Assembly: GCA_022791355.1 (NCBI GenBank)
Contig: JAAVYX010000063.1
Location: 1 to 7,470, forward strand
Direction: 5' to 3'
Length of the DNA: 7,470 bases
Source of the DNA: Clostridiales bacterium
Lineage (GTDB): Bacteria; Bacillota; Clostridia; Oscillospirales; Acutalibacteraceae
Part shown: in pieces, positions 1 to 6,118 of the stretch
How positions within the stretch are numbered: the first letter of the stretch is position 1
How the letters are laid out: each line of letters begins with the position of its first letter
The notes under the pieces: generated by a model
What the model was told of the DNA's origin: nothing
The model's database searches: none
The model's input: only the letters and a program-made list of their open reading frames with translations
Program-made: the position numbers and the translations under genes

Positions 1-15
1 GACTTTGCTCCGACG

Positions 16-92
16 TGGTGCGCCAGGAGGGACTCGAACCCCCGACCTTTTGATTCGTAGTCAAACACTCTATCCAGCTGAGCTACTGGCGC
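16..92 (-). tRNA. tRNA-Arg (anticodon ACG)
   Basis: Read on the minus strand this folds as a full cloverleaf. The acceptor arms GCGCCAG and CTGGCGC pair over 7 bp, with discriminator A and an encoded CCA end. The anticodon stem TTTGA/TCAAA encloses the loop CTACGAA, giving anticodon ACG, which is Arg; A34 is normally deaminated to inosine so that it reads CGU/CGC/CGA. The T arm carries the TTCGAGT loop. Length is 77 nt including CCA. Only 15 nt of downstream sequence lie inside the window, so the terminator, or another tRNA, is off the left edge. Confidence 0.97.
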
Positions 93-97
93 GTGCA

Positions 98-113
98 TAC
101 CAGAAATCTGGTA
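98..113 (-). repeat. Perfect inverted repeat in tRNA leader
   Basis: TACCAGA and TCTGGTA form a perfect 7-bp inverted repeat around a 2-nt centre. It sits exactly between the predicted start of transcription (about 114) and the mature tRNA 5' end (92), so it would make up most of the precursor leader as a small hairpin. A role in RNase P processing or as a protein-binding palindrome is possible but is inference only. Confidence 0.6.
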
Positions 114-120
114 CTAAAAA

Positions 121-149
121 ATAATAGCATAACCCATCTGAAAAATCAA
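121..149 (-). promoter_or_regulatory. sigma-A promoter of tRNA-Arg
   Basis: On the minus strand there is a -35 box TTGATT (144-149), a 17-bp spacer and a -10 box TATTAT (121-126). The start of transcription should fall at about 114-115, roughly 22 nt before the mature tRNA 5' end. Spacing is ideal and both boxes match 5 of 6 or 4 of 6 consensus positions. It lies between tRNA and trpS in the same direction, so the tRNA is probably an independent unit. Confidence 0.75.
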
Positions 150-221
150 GACCTATTTTTCCTTTTTTCCCTTTTTCTCCTATAGACACGGGCGGACGCG
201 GCAGCGAAGGAGACAAACCCA

Positions 222-253
222 GGCGGTATAGCGCCGGCAAACGCCATACCGCC
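222..253 (-). terminator. Hairpin terminator after trpS
   Basis: On the minus strand, 45 nt after the trpS stop, GGCGGTATGGCG pairs with CGCTATACCGCC over 12 bp with one G.U pair, around an 8-nt loop. It is followed by the weak T tract TGGGTTTGTCT. The stem is strong but the U run is poor, so this may be an inefficient or factor-assisted terminator. The remaining 93-297 sequence is a pyrimidine-rich tract plus the tRNA promoter; I see no gene in it. Confidence 0.55.
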
Positions 254-297
254 CCGGTTTTACACGGGCTGCGCTGCATAGACCGCGCCGGTCCGCC

Positions 298-1320
298 TTA
301 CTTATCCTCCAGCACAAAGCCCACCTTTTTGCGAACCTTGGCCAGGGTGCGGGCGGCCAGCCGGGCGGCCCGTTCCGAGCCCTCCTTATAGACCGACATC
401 AGATAGCCCTTGTCGGCGATCAGCCGGTCGTAGGCCTCCCGTACCGGACGAAGGGTCTCCACCACGGCCTCGCCCACGGCCGTCTTGAAATCGCCGTAGC
501 CCTTGCCTTCAAACTCGGCCTCGATCTGCTGGGCCGTCCGGCCGGTGACGGCGGCGTAGATGCCGATGAGGTTATTGACCCCGTCCTTGCCCTCGCCTAC
601 GCAGACCCGGGCCTCCGAGTCGGTGACCGCCCGCTTGAACTTGCGCATAACGTCCTCCGGCTTATCCAGGATAGCCACCCATGCGTTGACGTTCTCGTCC
701 GACTTGGACATCTTTTTAGCGGGATCCTGTAAGGACATGACCCGGGCCCCGGCGGGAGGAATGTAGGGGTCGGGTACGGTGAAGAGGCCGCTGTAAAGGT
801 TGTTCATACGCACGGCGATATCCCGGGTAATCTCCAGATGCTGCTTCTGGTCGGCCCCCACCGGCACCAGGTCGGCCTGATACAAAAGGATATCGGCGGC
901 CATGAGGGCGGGATAGGTAAAGAGGCCGGCGTTGATGTTTTCGGGATGCTTCTGGGATTTATCCTTGAACTGGGTCATGCGGGAAAGCTCGCCGAACTGG
1001 GTGTAGCAGCCCAGAATCCAGGCAAGCTCGGCGTGGGCCGGTACGAAGGACTGTACCATAAGGATGGATTTGGCCGGGTCCAGACCGATGGCCAGCAGCA
1101 GAGCGCAGGTGGTGTAGATCTGCTGACGGAGCTTGGCCGGCTCCTGCCGGACGGTGATGGCGTGCAGGTCCATCACCCCGTAAATGCCGTCGTACTCCTC
1201 CTGCATGGCCACCCAGTTTTTCAGCGCCCCCAGGTAGTTGCCCAGGGTCAGCATACCGCTGGGCTGAATGCCGCTGTATATCCGCTTTTTGCGAACGGGT
1301 ACCGTATTTGTCTCGCTCAT
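298..1320 (-). CDS. trpS: Tryptophan--tRNA ligase (TrpRS)
   Basis: This is the cytoplasmic class I aminoacyl-tRNA synthetase that charges tRNA-Trp with tryptophan using ATP. The protein is 340 aa, the normal length for bacterial TrpRS. The HIGH-equivalent signature is seen at residues 20-31 (PSGMLTLGNYLG, with TLGN in place of HIGH). The KMSKS loop is at 203-207 in the context AKKMSKSDEN. The tryptophan and tRNA site region around AADILLYQADLVPVGADQ (141-158) is typical. I start at the ATG at 1318-1320 because AAAGGAG (1330-1336) lies 9 nt upstream; a longer reading to 1440 would add 40 residues that resemble no TrpRS and run through the leader hairpins. It follows the aminotransferase gene after 187 nt with no terminator in between. 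No frameshift or missing key residue is seen. Confidence 0.97.
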   Translation of the reverse strand: MSETNTVPVRKKRIYSGIQPSGMLTLGNYLGALKNWVAMQEEYDGIYGVMDLHAITVRQEPAKLRQQIYTTCALLLAIGLDPAKSILMVQSFVPAHAELAWILGCYTQFGELSRMTQFKDKSQKHPENINAGLFTYPALMAADILLYQADLVPVGADQKQHLEITRDIAVRMNNLYSGLFTVPDPYIPPAGARVMSLQDPAKKMSKSDENVNAWVAILDKPEDVMRKFKRAVTDSEARVCVGEGKDGVNNLIGIYAAVTGRTAQQIEAEFEGKGYGDFKTAVGEAVVETLRPVREAYDRLIADKGYLMSVYKEGSERAARLAARTLAKVRKKVGFVLEDK

Positions 1321-1507
1321 ATCGCATTTCTCCTTTGCAAATCGCCTTTCAAACCAGTATATAGAGCCGACGTATGCCGTGCGGGGATATTGGGCATACC
1401 TTTTCCTACCGTATCCTGTTATACGGCAGGCTGTCAGCAACCATTTGCCCTGCCCGGCGGAACCATTCCTGTCGTATACGCTGCCCCCTGCCTATACCGA
1501 CAGGCTC
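1321..1507 (-). promoter_or_regulatory. Structured leader of trpS (three hairpins)
   Basis: Read on the minus strand from the aminotransferase stop to the trpS start there are three successive hairpins. Hairpin 1 (1468-1504) pairs CCTGTCG-G-TATA with TATACGACAGG, 11 bp with one bulged G, only 3 nt after the upstream stop. Hairpin 2 (1405-1430) pairs CCTGCCGTAT with ATACGGTAGG, 10 bp with one G.U, around the hexaloop AACAGG. Hairpin 3 (1372-1399) pairs GTATGCC with GGCATAC around 14 nt. GGCAGG in loop 1 is complementary to CCTGCC in the 5' arm of hairpin 2, so alternative pairing is possible. None is followed by a U run, so these are not ordinary terminators. I find no T-box and no convincing sigma-A promoter here. 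Confidence 0.5.
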
Positions 1508-2701
1508 CTAACGGGCGCAGGTCTCCCGGACCAGGCCGCCTAGAATCTCCATACCCTGCTGAATCTGGGCGTCGGTGGGGGTGGAATAGTTGATGCGGAA
1601 GCACTGACAGGGCTGGCCTTCGTCCATAAGGAAGGCCGAGCCAGGGACGGTTGCCACCTTGCGGTTGACCGCCTCCTTGCAGAAGGCCTGCATATCGACC
1701 CCGCCGGGCAGGCGGCACCAGAGGAACAGCCCCCCCTCGATGGGCTGATAGGAGACCCAGGGTCCCAAATGCCGGTCCATCAGCTCCATGGTAAACCGGG
1801 CCTTTTGACCGTAGAGAACCTGATTTTTCTTCAAATGACCGTCGTAATCGCATTCGGTCATAAACCGGTGGGCGATGATCTGCGCCCAAATGTTGGTGTG
1901 TACGTCCACCACCTGCTTGCAGACCACCAGCTTGGAAAAGACCTCGCCGGGGGCGATGGCGTAGCCCACCCGCATGCCGGGGGCCATGACCTTGGAGAAG
2001 GAGCCGCAGTAGACGACCAGCCCGTCCTCGTCCAGGCTTTTGACGCAGGGCAGATCCTCCCCGGCGAACCGGGTGTCCCCATAAGGATTGTCCTCCAGAA
2101 TCAGCACGCCGTACCGCTTGGCCAGCTCGTACAGCCGCCGCCGCTTTTCCAGCGACATGGTGACGCCGGTGGGATTCTGGAAGTTGGGGATGGTGTAGAT
2201 GAACCGGGCCCGCTTCTCCTCCCTTAGAGCCTGCTCCAGGGACTCCATATCCATGCCGTCGGCTTCCATCTCCACCCCCCGCAGCCGCAGCCCGTAGGAG
2301 CGGAAGGCGTTTAGGGAGCCGATAAAGCTGGGGTTTTCGCAGATAACCATGTCCCCCTCGTTGCAGAGGACCTTGGCCGTCAGCTCCATGACCTGGTTGG
2401 CCCCCGAAGTGATGAGGATATTGTCGAAGTCCCGGCCTACATGGTGTTTTTCCTTCATATAGGCCGTCAAATGTTCCCGCAGGGGGGCGTACCCCTCTGT
2501 AATGGAGTATTGCAGCGCGTCGATTGGGCGTTTCTGGAACAGGTCGGCCGAAAGACGGGCGATGTCGGCCGCGGGGAAGGCCTCCGGGGCCGGATTGCCG
2601 GCGGAAAAGGGAATGTATCCGGGCTGGGAGGTGAATTTGAGGATTTCCCGAATAGCCGAGGGCTTCAGGCTTTTCACCCGGTCGGCGAAGGCGTATTGCA
2701 T
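1508..2701 (-). CDS. PLP-dependent aminotransferase (class I/II, 2-aminoadipate aminotransferase-like)
   Basis: A 397-aa fold-type I aminotransferase of the group related to LysN/2-aminoadipate transaminase and to the C-terminal domain of MocR regulators, but with no N-terminal winged-helix domain. It should transfer an amino group between an amino acid and a 2-oxo acid in the cytoplasm; the substrate cannot be told from sequence. Seen: SAGNPAPEAFP near residues 33-43, YSITEGYAPLREHL (65-78), NFQNPTG (173-179), EDNPYGDTRF (203-212) with Asp204 and Tyr207 expected to contact PLP, and GSFSKVMAPGMRVGY (233-247) with Lys237 as the Schiff-base lysine. Arg369 (CFRINYS) is the likely substrate-carboxylate arginine. 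The ATG at 2699-2701 has AAAGGA about 9 nt upstream. It probably forms an operon with trpS downstream. The sequence around the PLP aspartate reads EDNPYG where EDDPYG is more usual in this group. Confidence 0.93.
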   Translation of the reverse strand: MQYAFADRVKSLKPSAIREILKFTSQPGYIPFSAGNPAPEAFPAADIARLSADLFQKRPIDALQYSITEGYAPLREHLTAYMKEKHHVGRDFDNILITSGANQVMELTAKVLCNEGDMVICENPSFIGSLNAFRSYGLRLRGVEMEADGMDMESLEQALREEKRARFIYTIPNFQNPTGVTMSLEKRRRLYELAKRYGVLILEDNPYGDTRFAGEDLPCVKSLDEDGLVVYCGSFSKVMAPGMRVGYAIAPGEVFSKLVVCKQVVDVHTNIWAQIIAHRFMTECDYDGHLKKNQVLYGQKARFTMELMDRHLGPWVSYQPIEGGLFLWCRLPGGVDMQAFCKEAVNRKVATVPGSAFLMDEGQPCQCFRINYSTPTDAQIQQGMEILGGLVRETCAR

Positions 2702-2742
2702 CAGGATTCTTCCTTTCTTTTACGGAAATAGAATATTTTATT

Positions 2743-2771
2743 ATTTTATCACAGTTGGCGTTTTTCGTAAA
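2743..2771 (-). promoter_or_regulatory. Extended -10 promoter of the aminotransferase gene
   Basis: On the minus strand TTTACG (2766-2771) is followed after 17 bp by TAAAAT (2743-2748), immediately preceded by TGA, giving an extended -10 element TGnTAAAAT. Predicted transcription starts near 2736, about 35 nt before the ATG. The surrounding sequence is strongly AT-rich compared with the genes on either side, as expected for a promoter. Confidence 0.65.
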
Positions 2772-2879
2772 GTAGCGGGGCGGGATATTTTACGTTTGCA
2801 AAACAAAATAGGTTTTTCTTTTTTATTTCGTAGGAGAGAGGGTTCGCGCCGGGCGCGCTTTTACCGCCGCTCCATTTTT

Positions 2880-2895
2880 CTGGCCGCGCGGCCAG
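2880..2895. repeat. Perfect 16-bp palindrome
   Basis: CTGGCCGCGCGGCCAG is its own reverse complement. It sits about 110 bp upstream of the aminotransferase -35 box and next to a GCGCGC stretch on either side. It could be an operator-like site or simply a GC palindrome; there is no U run to make it a terminator. Confidence 0.6.
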
Positions 2896-3063
2896 CGCGC
2901 AAAAGTAAAAATACCATGGCGATAAACGAAAAACACGCGCAAAAAAACAGCGACTGGATTCTTTACGATTATTATCCATGTCGAACAAAACCTCGAATTT
3001 GCCCGACCTTTATTTTGCATGGGCCCTTCGATACATATACGATTTGCCGTTGGGTTAAGTCAA

Positions 3064-3082
3064 ACCGGCGTCCCCCGCCGGT
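3064..3082. repeat. 7-bp GC hairpin
   Basis: ACCGGCG and CGCCGGT pair perfectly around the loop TCCCC. No T run follows on either strand, so a terminator role is not supported. It is one of several inverted repeats within this gene-free stretch. Confidence 0.5.
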
Positions 3083-3210
3083 CCCGCGTTTGTCGACAGC
3101 GCGCCGTTTTTCCTCTCATTTATCAAAATATGACGATAGGATACAACATGGATTATGTTATGATCGCGTTAGCGTCGATTGAGAAGGTATCATACGGTTT
3201 TACGGGGATA

Positions 3211-3257
3211 AAATTGCCGCAAGCCGCGTTATCTCGGTTGCCGGACGGCGGCAATTT
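3211..3257. repeat. 10-bp inverted repeat with 27-nt centre
   Basis: AAATTGCCGC (3211-3220) and GCGGCAATTT (3248-3257) are perfect reverse complements. The 27-nt centre carries a short internal CCG/CGG pairing. It ends 22 bp before the foldback repeat at 3280, so it may be part of the same structured region. Confidence 0.6.
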
Positions 3258-3279
3258 AACCTTCCGCAAAATTTCGCAG

Positions 3280-3393
3280 GACCCAGCGGCGAGCCAAAAT
3301 GGGAGCTGGCAAGGCCACAGGATATAGGCCGGCTTTCGCCCGCCTATATCCGAGAACGCTGCTAGTTCCCCGACGGCTCTCGTTTTGGCCGCC
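3280..3393. repeat. Foldback intergenic repeat, copy A
   Basis: Two blocks here recur in the same order near 4745-4865. Block 1 (3280-3321) matches 4745-4787 at 34 of 43 aligned positions with one gap, and 7 of its 8 substitutions are transitions. Block 2 (GCTTTCGCCCGCC, 3332-3344) matches 4844-4856 exactly, followed by a shared TATCCGAG. The copy also folds on itself: arm 3288-3308 pairs with arm 3374-3393 apart from one gap, the differing positions being mostly G.U-type changes. An inner hairpin (3320-3351) pairs GGATATAGGC with GCCTATATCC, then GGC/GCC around TTTC. Conserved pairing and non-coding location suggest a dispersed repeat of MITE or REP type; no transposase is present. Confidence 0.65.
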
Positions 3394-3533
3394 CGTGAGG
3401 GCCGCCCCTTGGGCGGCTACTGTGCGTATTCGCCCCCAAGGTAGACGGTATTCGGCTTGCGAACTTCTGCCGGATAAGCCTGGATTATTTAGCGGGGCGC
3501 TCAAAAAAGAAAGTCTGTAAGCAATAAAAAGAA

Positions 3534-3574
3534 AAAGGCCTTCTGCTTTCCCAAAATGAAAACAGAAGGCTTTT
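3534..3574. terminator. Bidirectional intrinsic terminator
   Basis: GCCTTCTG (3538-3545) and CAGAAGGC (3563-3570) pair perfectly, extended outward by AAAG/TTTT-type pairs. On the minus strand the stem is followed by CTTTTTCTTTTTATT, a strong U run, which would stop transcription from the membrane-protein gene that ends at 3615. On the plus strand it is followed by TTTTATTT, so it could also stop plus-strand transcription, although no plus-strand gene ends nearby. Confidence 0.85.
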
Positions 3575-3614
3575 ATTTAAGCTTCCGGCTGCGGGAAAAG
3601 CCGCGGCGCGGCGT

Positions 3615-4412
3615 TTACGCGCCGCCTTGCGCATACTTTCCCCGCAGAGGGTAAAGGCAAAGCAGCAGGGTCAAAATATAAACCAGCAGTACTAGGTCGG
3701 AGGGATTGGGCAGCGCCCCGTCGTGGATTAGCGCGCCCCGGCCGCAGAGCAGAAGAATATACCGCGGCAGGGTGGCGGCGGCGCAGAGCATGGCGGTGCA
3801 GACCCCGCCGCCCAGCAGCCAGCGGCCGGACTTGGCCCGGTCGCCGCTTAGGAACTTGCCCTGTTCGAGCATAAAGAGCAGAGAGAAGCAGAGCAGGGCG
3901 ATTTCCAAAATATTTTCGGCGATATTGGCGATGCCTGTGTAATGCATAAAGGCGGCCACCAGCTTATACACCCAGAGCAGTACGGGCAGTACGGTAAGAA
4001 TATGGGGTAAGGGCAGGTAGGAAAGCCGGCTTACCCCCAGCATGGCGAAAAAAGCCACCGAACCGAAAAGCAGCAGCATCTGCAAAACCAGGGCGAGGCC
4101 GACGCGGGTATCCGAAAGCATGACCGCCGCGGCCTCGTAGAGCTGGGCCGCGGCCATGAGAAAGGCGGCGGCGGCCAGGGGAATATTTTTTTCGCCAAAC
4201 GGGCGGTAGGGCTCCTTCAAAAACCGGGTGAGAACCAGCAGTCCCGCCAGACAAAGGCCCAGCAAAACCGCCATGGCGATGCCCAGCGGCGCGTAGGCCG
4301 GCTGGAAGAATCCGGTGGCCGGTTCGGTCATAACCCAGAGCTGCGCCGTTCGGCCGGCGACGGTCAGGGGCAAAAGAACAAGGCAAAGAATCCAGAACAA
4401 TTTGGCTTTCAA
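3615..4412 (-). CDS. Polytopic membrane protein of unknown function
   Basis: I do not recognise this 265-aa protein. It is very hydrophobic, with about eight membrane segments near residues 5-25, 40-62, 77-98, 103-125, 132-155, 160-185, 200-222 and 238-258. The first could act as an uncleaved signal anchor. Loops are short, with a small basic/acidic patch LTRFLKEPYRPFGEKN after segment 2 and EQGKFLSGDRAKSGR after segment 6; the C-terminus is basic. No transporter, kinase or enzyme motif is visible. The start is the TTG at 4410-4412: an in-frame TGA lies 6 codons upstream, AAGGCGGTG (one mismatch from an ideal Shine-Dalgarno) ends 5 nt before it, and the first in-frame ATG would remove membrane segment 1. 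It has its own strong promoter and terminator, so it is probably monocistronic. It is divergent from spoIID, but that alone does not make it a sporulation gene. Confidence 0.8.
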   Translation of the reverse strand: MKAKLFWILCLVLLPLTVAGRTAQLWVMTEPATGFFQPAYAPLGIAMAVLLGLCLAGLLVLTRFLKEPYRPFGEKNIPLAAAAFLMAAAQLYEAAAVMLSDTRVGLALVLQMLLLFGSVAFFAMLGVSRLSYLPLPHILTVLPVLLWVYKLVAAFMHYTGIANIAENILEIALLCFSLLFMLEQGKFLSGDRAKSGRWLLGGGVCTAMLCAAATLPRYILLLCGRGALIHDGALPNPSDLVLLVYILTLLLCLYPLRGKYAQGGA

Positions 4413-4555
4413 GGGAGCACCGCCTTTTCAATTTATTCCCTCCGGACAGGTTCTTTCCCCGGCCCCGCCGGCATACATATGGACAAGAACCCCTTCCGGG
4501 AAGGCGGATTTCCGGCCGGCCGCCGCCCGACTGGAAAAATCCGTAATATGTTACT

Positions 4556-4584
4556 ATTCTATCGCCGCGCCGGACATATGTCAA
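4556..4584 (-). promoter_or_regulatory. Near-consensus sigma-A promoter of the membrane-protein gene
   Basis: On the minus strand an exact TTGACA (4579-4584) is followed after 17 bp by TAGAAT (4556-4561), 5 of 6 to the consensus. Transcription should start near 4549, leaving a leader of about 137 nt before the TTG start. This is the best promoter in the window. Use of a vegetative-type promoter suggests that the gene is expressed outside sporulation. Confidence 0.8.
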
Positions 4585-4743
4585 CCAAAACCCCGTCGGG
4601 TTTGGCTGTTTCATTTGCCTTGGGGGAAGCGATTCGGGTTCACGGGATTAATCTCGCGCACACTGCGTTGTCCTGGCGCCGGCTGCAAGGACGGTTCCTT
4701 CATCCGCCTGACCTTCGCGGGATTCCTCCCGTAAAGCGTCAAA

Positions 4744-4865
4744 GGTCCCAGCGGCGGGTTAAAACGGGGAGCCGACAAGGCCGCAGGCGGCCTTGTCAGC
4801 CGTTCCATGGAAGGTCCTTAGCAGCCGCTCTAAGAAAAGGTTAGCTTTCGCCCGCCGTATCCGAG
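4744..4865. repeat. Foldback intergenic repeat, copy B
   Basis: This is the partner of the copy at 3280-3393. Block 1 is 4745-4787 and block 2 is 4844-4865. Between them copy B carries about 45 extra bases, including a second AAGGTCC (4811-4817, also at 4742-4748) and an inverted GCTGCTA-like motif that copy A has in direct orientation. A perfect 11-bp hairpin GACAAGGCCGC/GCGGCCTTGTC with a 2-nt AG centre spans 4774-4797, flanked by AACGG/CCGTT pairing. The rearranged middle suggests a composite or partly duplicated element. Confidence 0.6.
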
Positions 4866-5002
4866 CGCGCCGCCAACCCCCTGTCAGCGCCCATTCGAAC
4901 TGCCGGCCGCCATTTGGACGGCTGCCGGGCGCAGGCTCCCCTTGGCGGCGGAAGAAGACCCGCGCCCGCATACGGCCGGGCGAGCAGAGAGGAGGGTCGG
5001 CC

Positions 5003-5974
5003 TTGCGCAACCCATACATATTAGTCGCGGCGCTGCTGCTGTTCAGTATGCTGCTGCTGCCGCTGGCCTCCATTCCGGGGGGCGACGACCAGACGGAAAC
5101 GCCGGCGGAGCACGAAAAGTTTCCCGAAAAAATGCAGACCTTTCAGGTCTATAATCACGAGACCGGAAAAACCGAAAAAATTGCGGCCGGCGAGTATGTC
5201 TTCGGCGCGGTGGCGGCCGAAATCTCCCCCGACAGCGAGGAGGAAGCCCTCAAGGCCCAGGCTGTTGTCTGCTACACATTCGCCTGCCGGAAAAAGTGGC
5301 AGCGTATGCAGAGCGGCCAGGGCGACTACGACCTAACCACCGACCCCTCCAAGGATCAAGCCTATCTGGGCCGCCAACAGGCCAAGGAGAAGTGGGGAGA
5401 CAAGTATACCGAATGGGCCCAGCGTCTGGACAAGGCGGTGGACGCGGTTTCCGGCCTGCTGCTCACCTACGAAAAGGAGCCCATCCTGGCGGCCTACCAC
5501 TGTATCTCAGGTGGCAAGACCGAGTCTGCCGAAAACGTCTGGGGGCAGGACTACCCTTATTTACAGCCGGTGGAAAGCGTGGGGGACCTGTTGTCCCCCG
5601 AATACTTAAGCGAGGTACGGGTCAGCCCCGACCAGTTTAAGGAAAAGGCGGCCGGCTGGGGGGCCGTTTTGGAGGGGGAGCCGTCCGGCTGGCTGCGCGA
5701 GCCGGTACGCAGCCGGTCGGGCACCGTGCTTACCTATACCCTGGGGGGCAAAGAGGTCACCGGCCGGCAGCTGCGGGCGGATTTCGGGCTGCGCTCGTCC
5801 AACTTCGACCTTGCCGTGGGGTCGGACGGCCAGCTGGTCTTTACCGTCCGGGGCTATGGCCACGGGGTAGGCATGAGCCAATACGGGGCCAACTACATGG
5901 CGGCCCAGGGCAGCGCCTATCTGGAGATCCTGAGCTGGTACTATCCCGGCTGCCAGCTGGCAAAGTCCAGCTGA
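5003..5974 (+). CDS. spoIID: Stage II sporulation protein D (SpoIID), engulfment lytic transglycosylase
   Basis: SpoIID is a membrane-anchored lytic transglycosylase that works with SpoIIP and SpoIIM to trim septal peptidoglycan during engulfment of the forespore. The 323-aa protein has one N-terminal membrane anchor (about residues 5-24) and then an extracytoplasmic SpoIID/LytB domain. Seen: YVFGAVAAEISPDSEEEALKAQAVV (65-89), in which Glu73 is the expected catalytic acid; YHCISGGKTESAENVW (165-180); and RGYGHGVGMSQYGANYMA (283-300) followed by YLEILSWYYPG near the C-terminus. I start at TTG 5003 because AGGAGGG (4990-4996) lies 6 nt upstream and the anchor begins at once. A reading from 4793 would add 70 Arg-rich residues encoded partly by the repeat. 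I do not see the His-x5-Cys-x5-Cys zinc pattern that I recall for the Clostridioides difficile enzyme. It stands alone, convergent with the exchanger gene. Confidence 0.93.
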   Translation: MRNPYILVAALLLFSMLLLPLASIPGGDDQTETPAEHEKFPEKMQTFQVYNHETGKTEKIAAGEYVFGAVAAEISPDSEEEALKAQAVVCYTFACRKKWQRMQSGQGDYDLTTDPSKDQAYLGRQQAKEKWGDKYTEWAQRLDKAVDAVSGLLLTYEKEPILAAYHCISGGKTESAENVWGQDYPYLQPVESVGDLLSPEYLSEVRVSPDQFKEKAAGWGAVLEGEPSGWLREPVRSRSGTVLTYTLGGKEVTGRQLRADFGLRSSNFDLAVGSDGQLVFTVRGYGHGVGMSQYGANYMAAQGSAYLEILSWYYPGCQLAKSS

Positions 5975-6082
5975 TTGCAGGCGGCCCGCCGGAATACGCC
6001 TCGCAGGGAGGCCTTGTAAACGGCCCTGTAACGGGCCGCGCGGGCAGCCCGCATAGCCGCCGTCGATTGGCCGCGCCGGCGT

Positions 6083-6118
6083 CCCCGCCACCGTATATAC
6101 GGTTGCGGGGAGGTTTTG
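6083..6118 (+). terminator. Possible terminator after spoIID
   Basis: CCCCGCCACCGTAT and ATACGGTTGCGGGG form a 14-bp stem with a single C.T mismatch (6083-6110), then AGGTTTTGCTT. The effective loop is only the central TATA, and the T tract begins 3 nt after the stem, so efficiency is uncertain. It lies 109 nt after the spoIID stop. Confidence 0.4.

Larger units (their letters stand above)
2702..3614. other. Gene-free stretch upstream of the aminotransferase
   Basis: About 900 bp separates two minus-strand genes. It holds the aminotransferase promoter (2743-2771), a run of inverted repeats (2880-2895, 3064-3082, 3211-3257), a foldback repeat (3280-3393), a compact GC hairpin (GCCGCCC/GGGCGGC with a CTT loop, 3401-3417) and a bidirectional terminator (3534-3574). 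Open frames across it, such as 2502-3182 and 3019-3327 on the plus strand, lack family motifs and run through these palindromes, so I do not call them genes. A structured plus-strand RNA ending at the terminator is possible but unproven. Confidence 0.6.
4413..5002. other. Divergent intergenic region before spoIID
   Basis: This 590-bp gap holds the leader and promoter of the membrane-protein gene on the minus strand, the second foldback repeat (4744-4865), and the spoIID ribosome site (AGGAGGG, 4990-4996). The minus-strand leader carries a stem GGTTCTT/AAGAACC (4449-4455 with 4485-4491) enclosing CCGG/CCGG, and a palindrome CCTTCCGGGAAGG (4492-4504). A short hairpin CGGGA/TCCCG lies at 4718-4731, just left of the repeat. 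I could not find a confident promoter for spoIID. Frames running through here lack any protein-family signature. Confidence 0.55.

Noticed and set aside
1440..1475. T-box-like core TGGTTCCGC on the minus strand upstream of trpS
   Set aside because: It lacks the A of the TGGNACCGC core, would not match the discriminator of tRNA-Trp, lies only about 40 nt after the upstream stop so a stem I cannot fit, and no terminator follows.
838..1593. 251-aa open frame on the plus strand
   Set aside because: It is antisense to trpS, has no family motifs, and runs through the hairpin leader; it is a by-product of GC-rich coding sequence.
3128..3153. Sigma-E-like promoter (GATACAAC) on the plus strand
   Set aside because: The only ATA-type -35 candidate is about 10 bp away instead of the expected longer spacing, and no sporulation gene follows.
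2502..3182. 226-aa open frame on the plus strand
   Set aside because: It starts inside the aminotransferase gene and crosses that gene's promoter and several palindromes; composition is not protein-like.
3019..3327. 102-aa open frame on the plus strand
   Set aside because: No convincing ribosome site, and its end is encoded by the foldback repeat, whose differences between copies follow pairing rather than codons.
3964..4614. 216-aa open frame on the minus strand overlapping the membrane-protein gene
   Set aside because: It is in another frame, is Arg/Pro/Gly-rich, and spans the promoter and leader; the hydrophobic frame is the real one.
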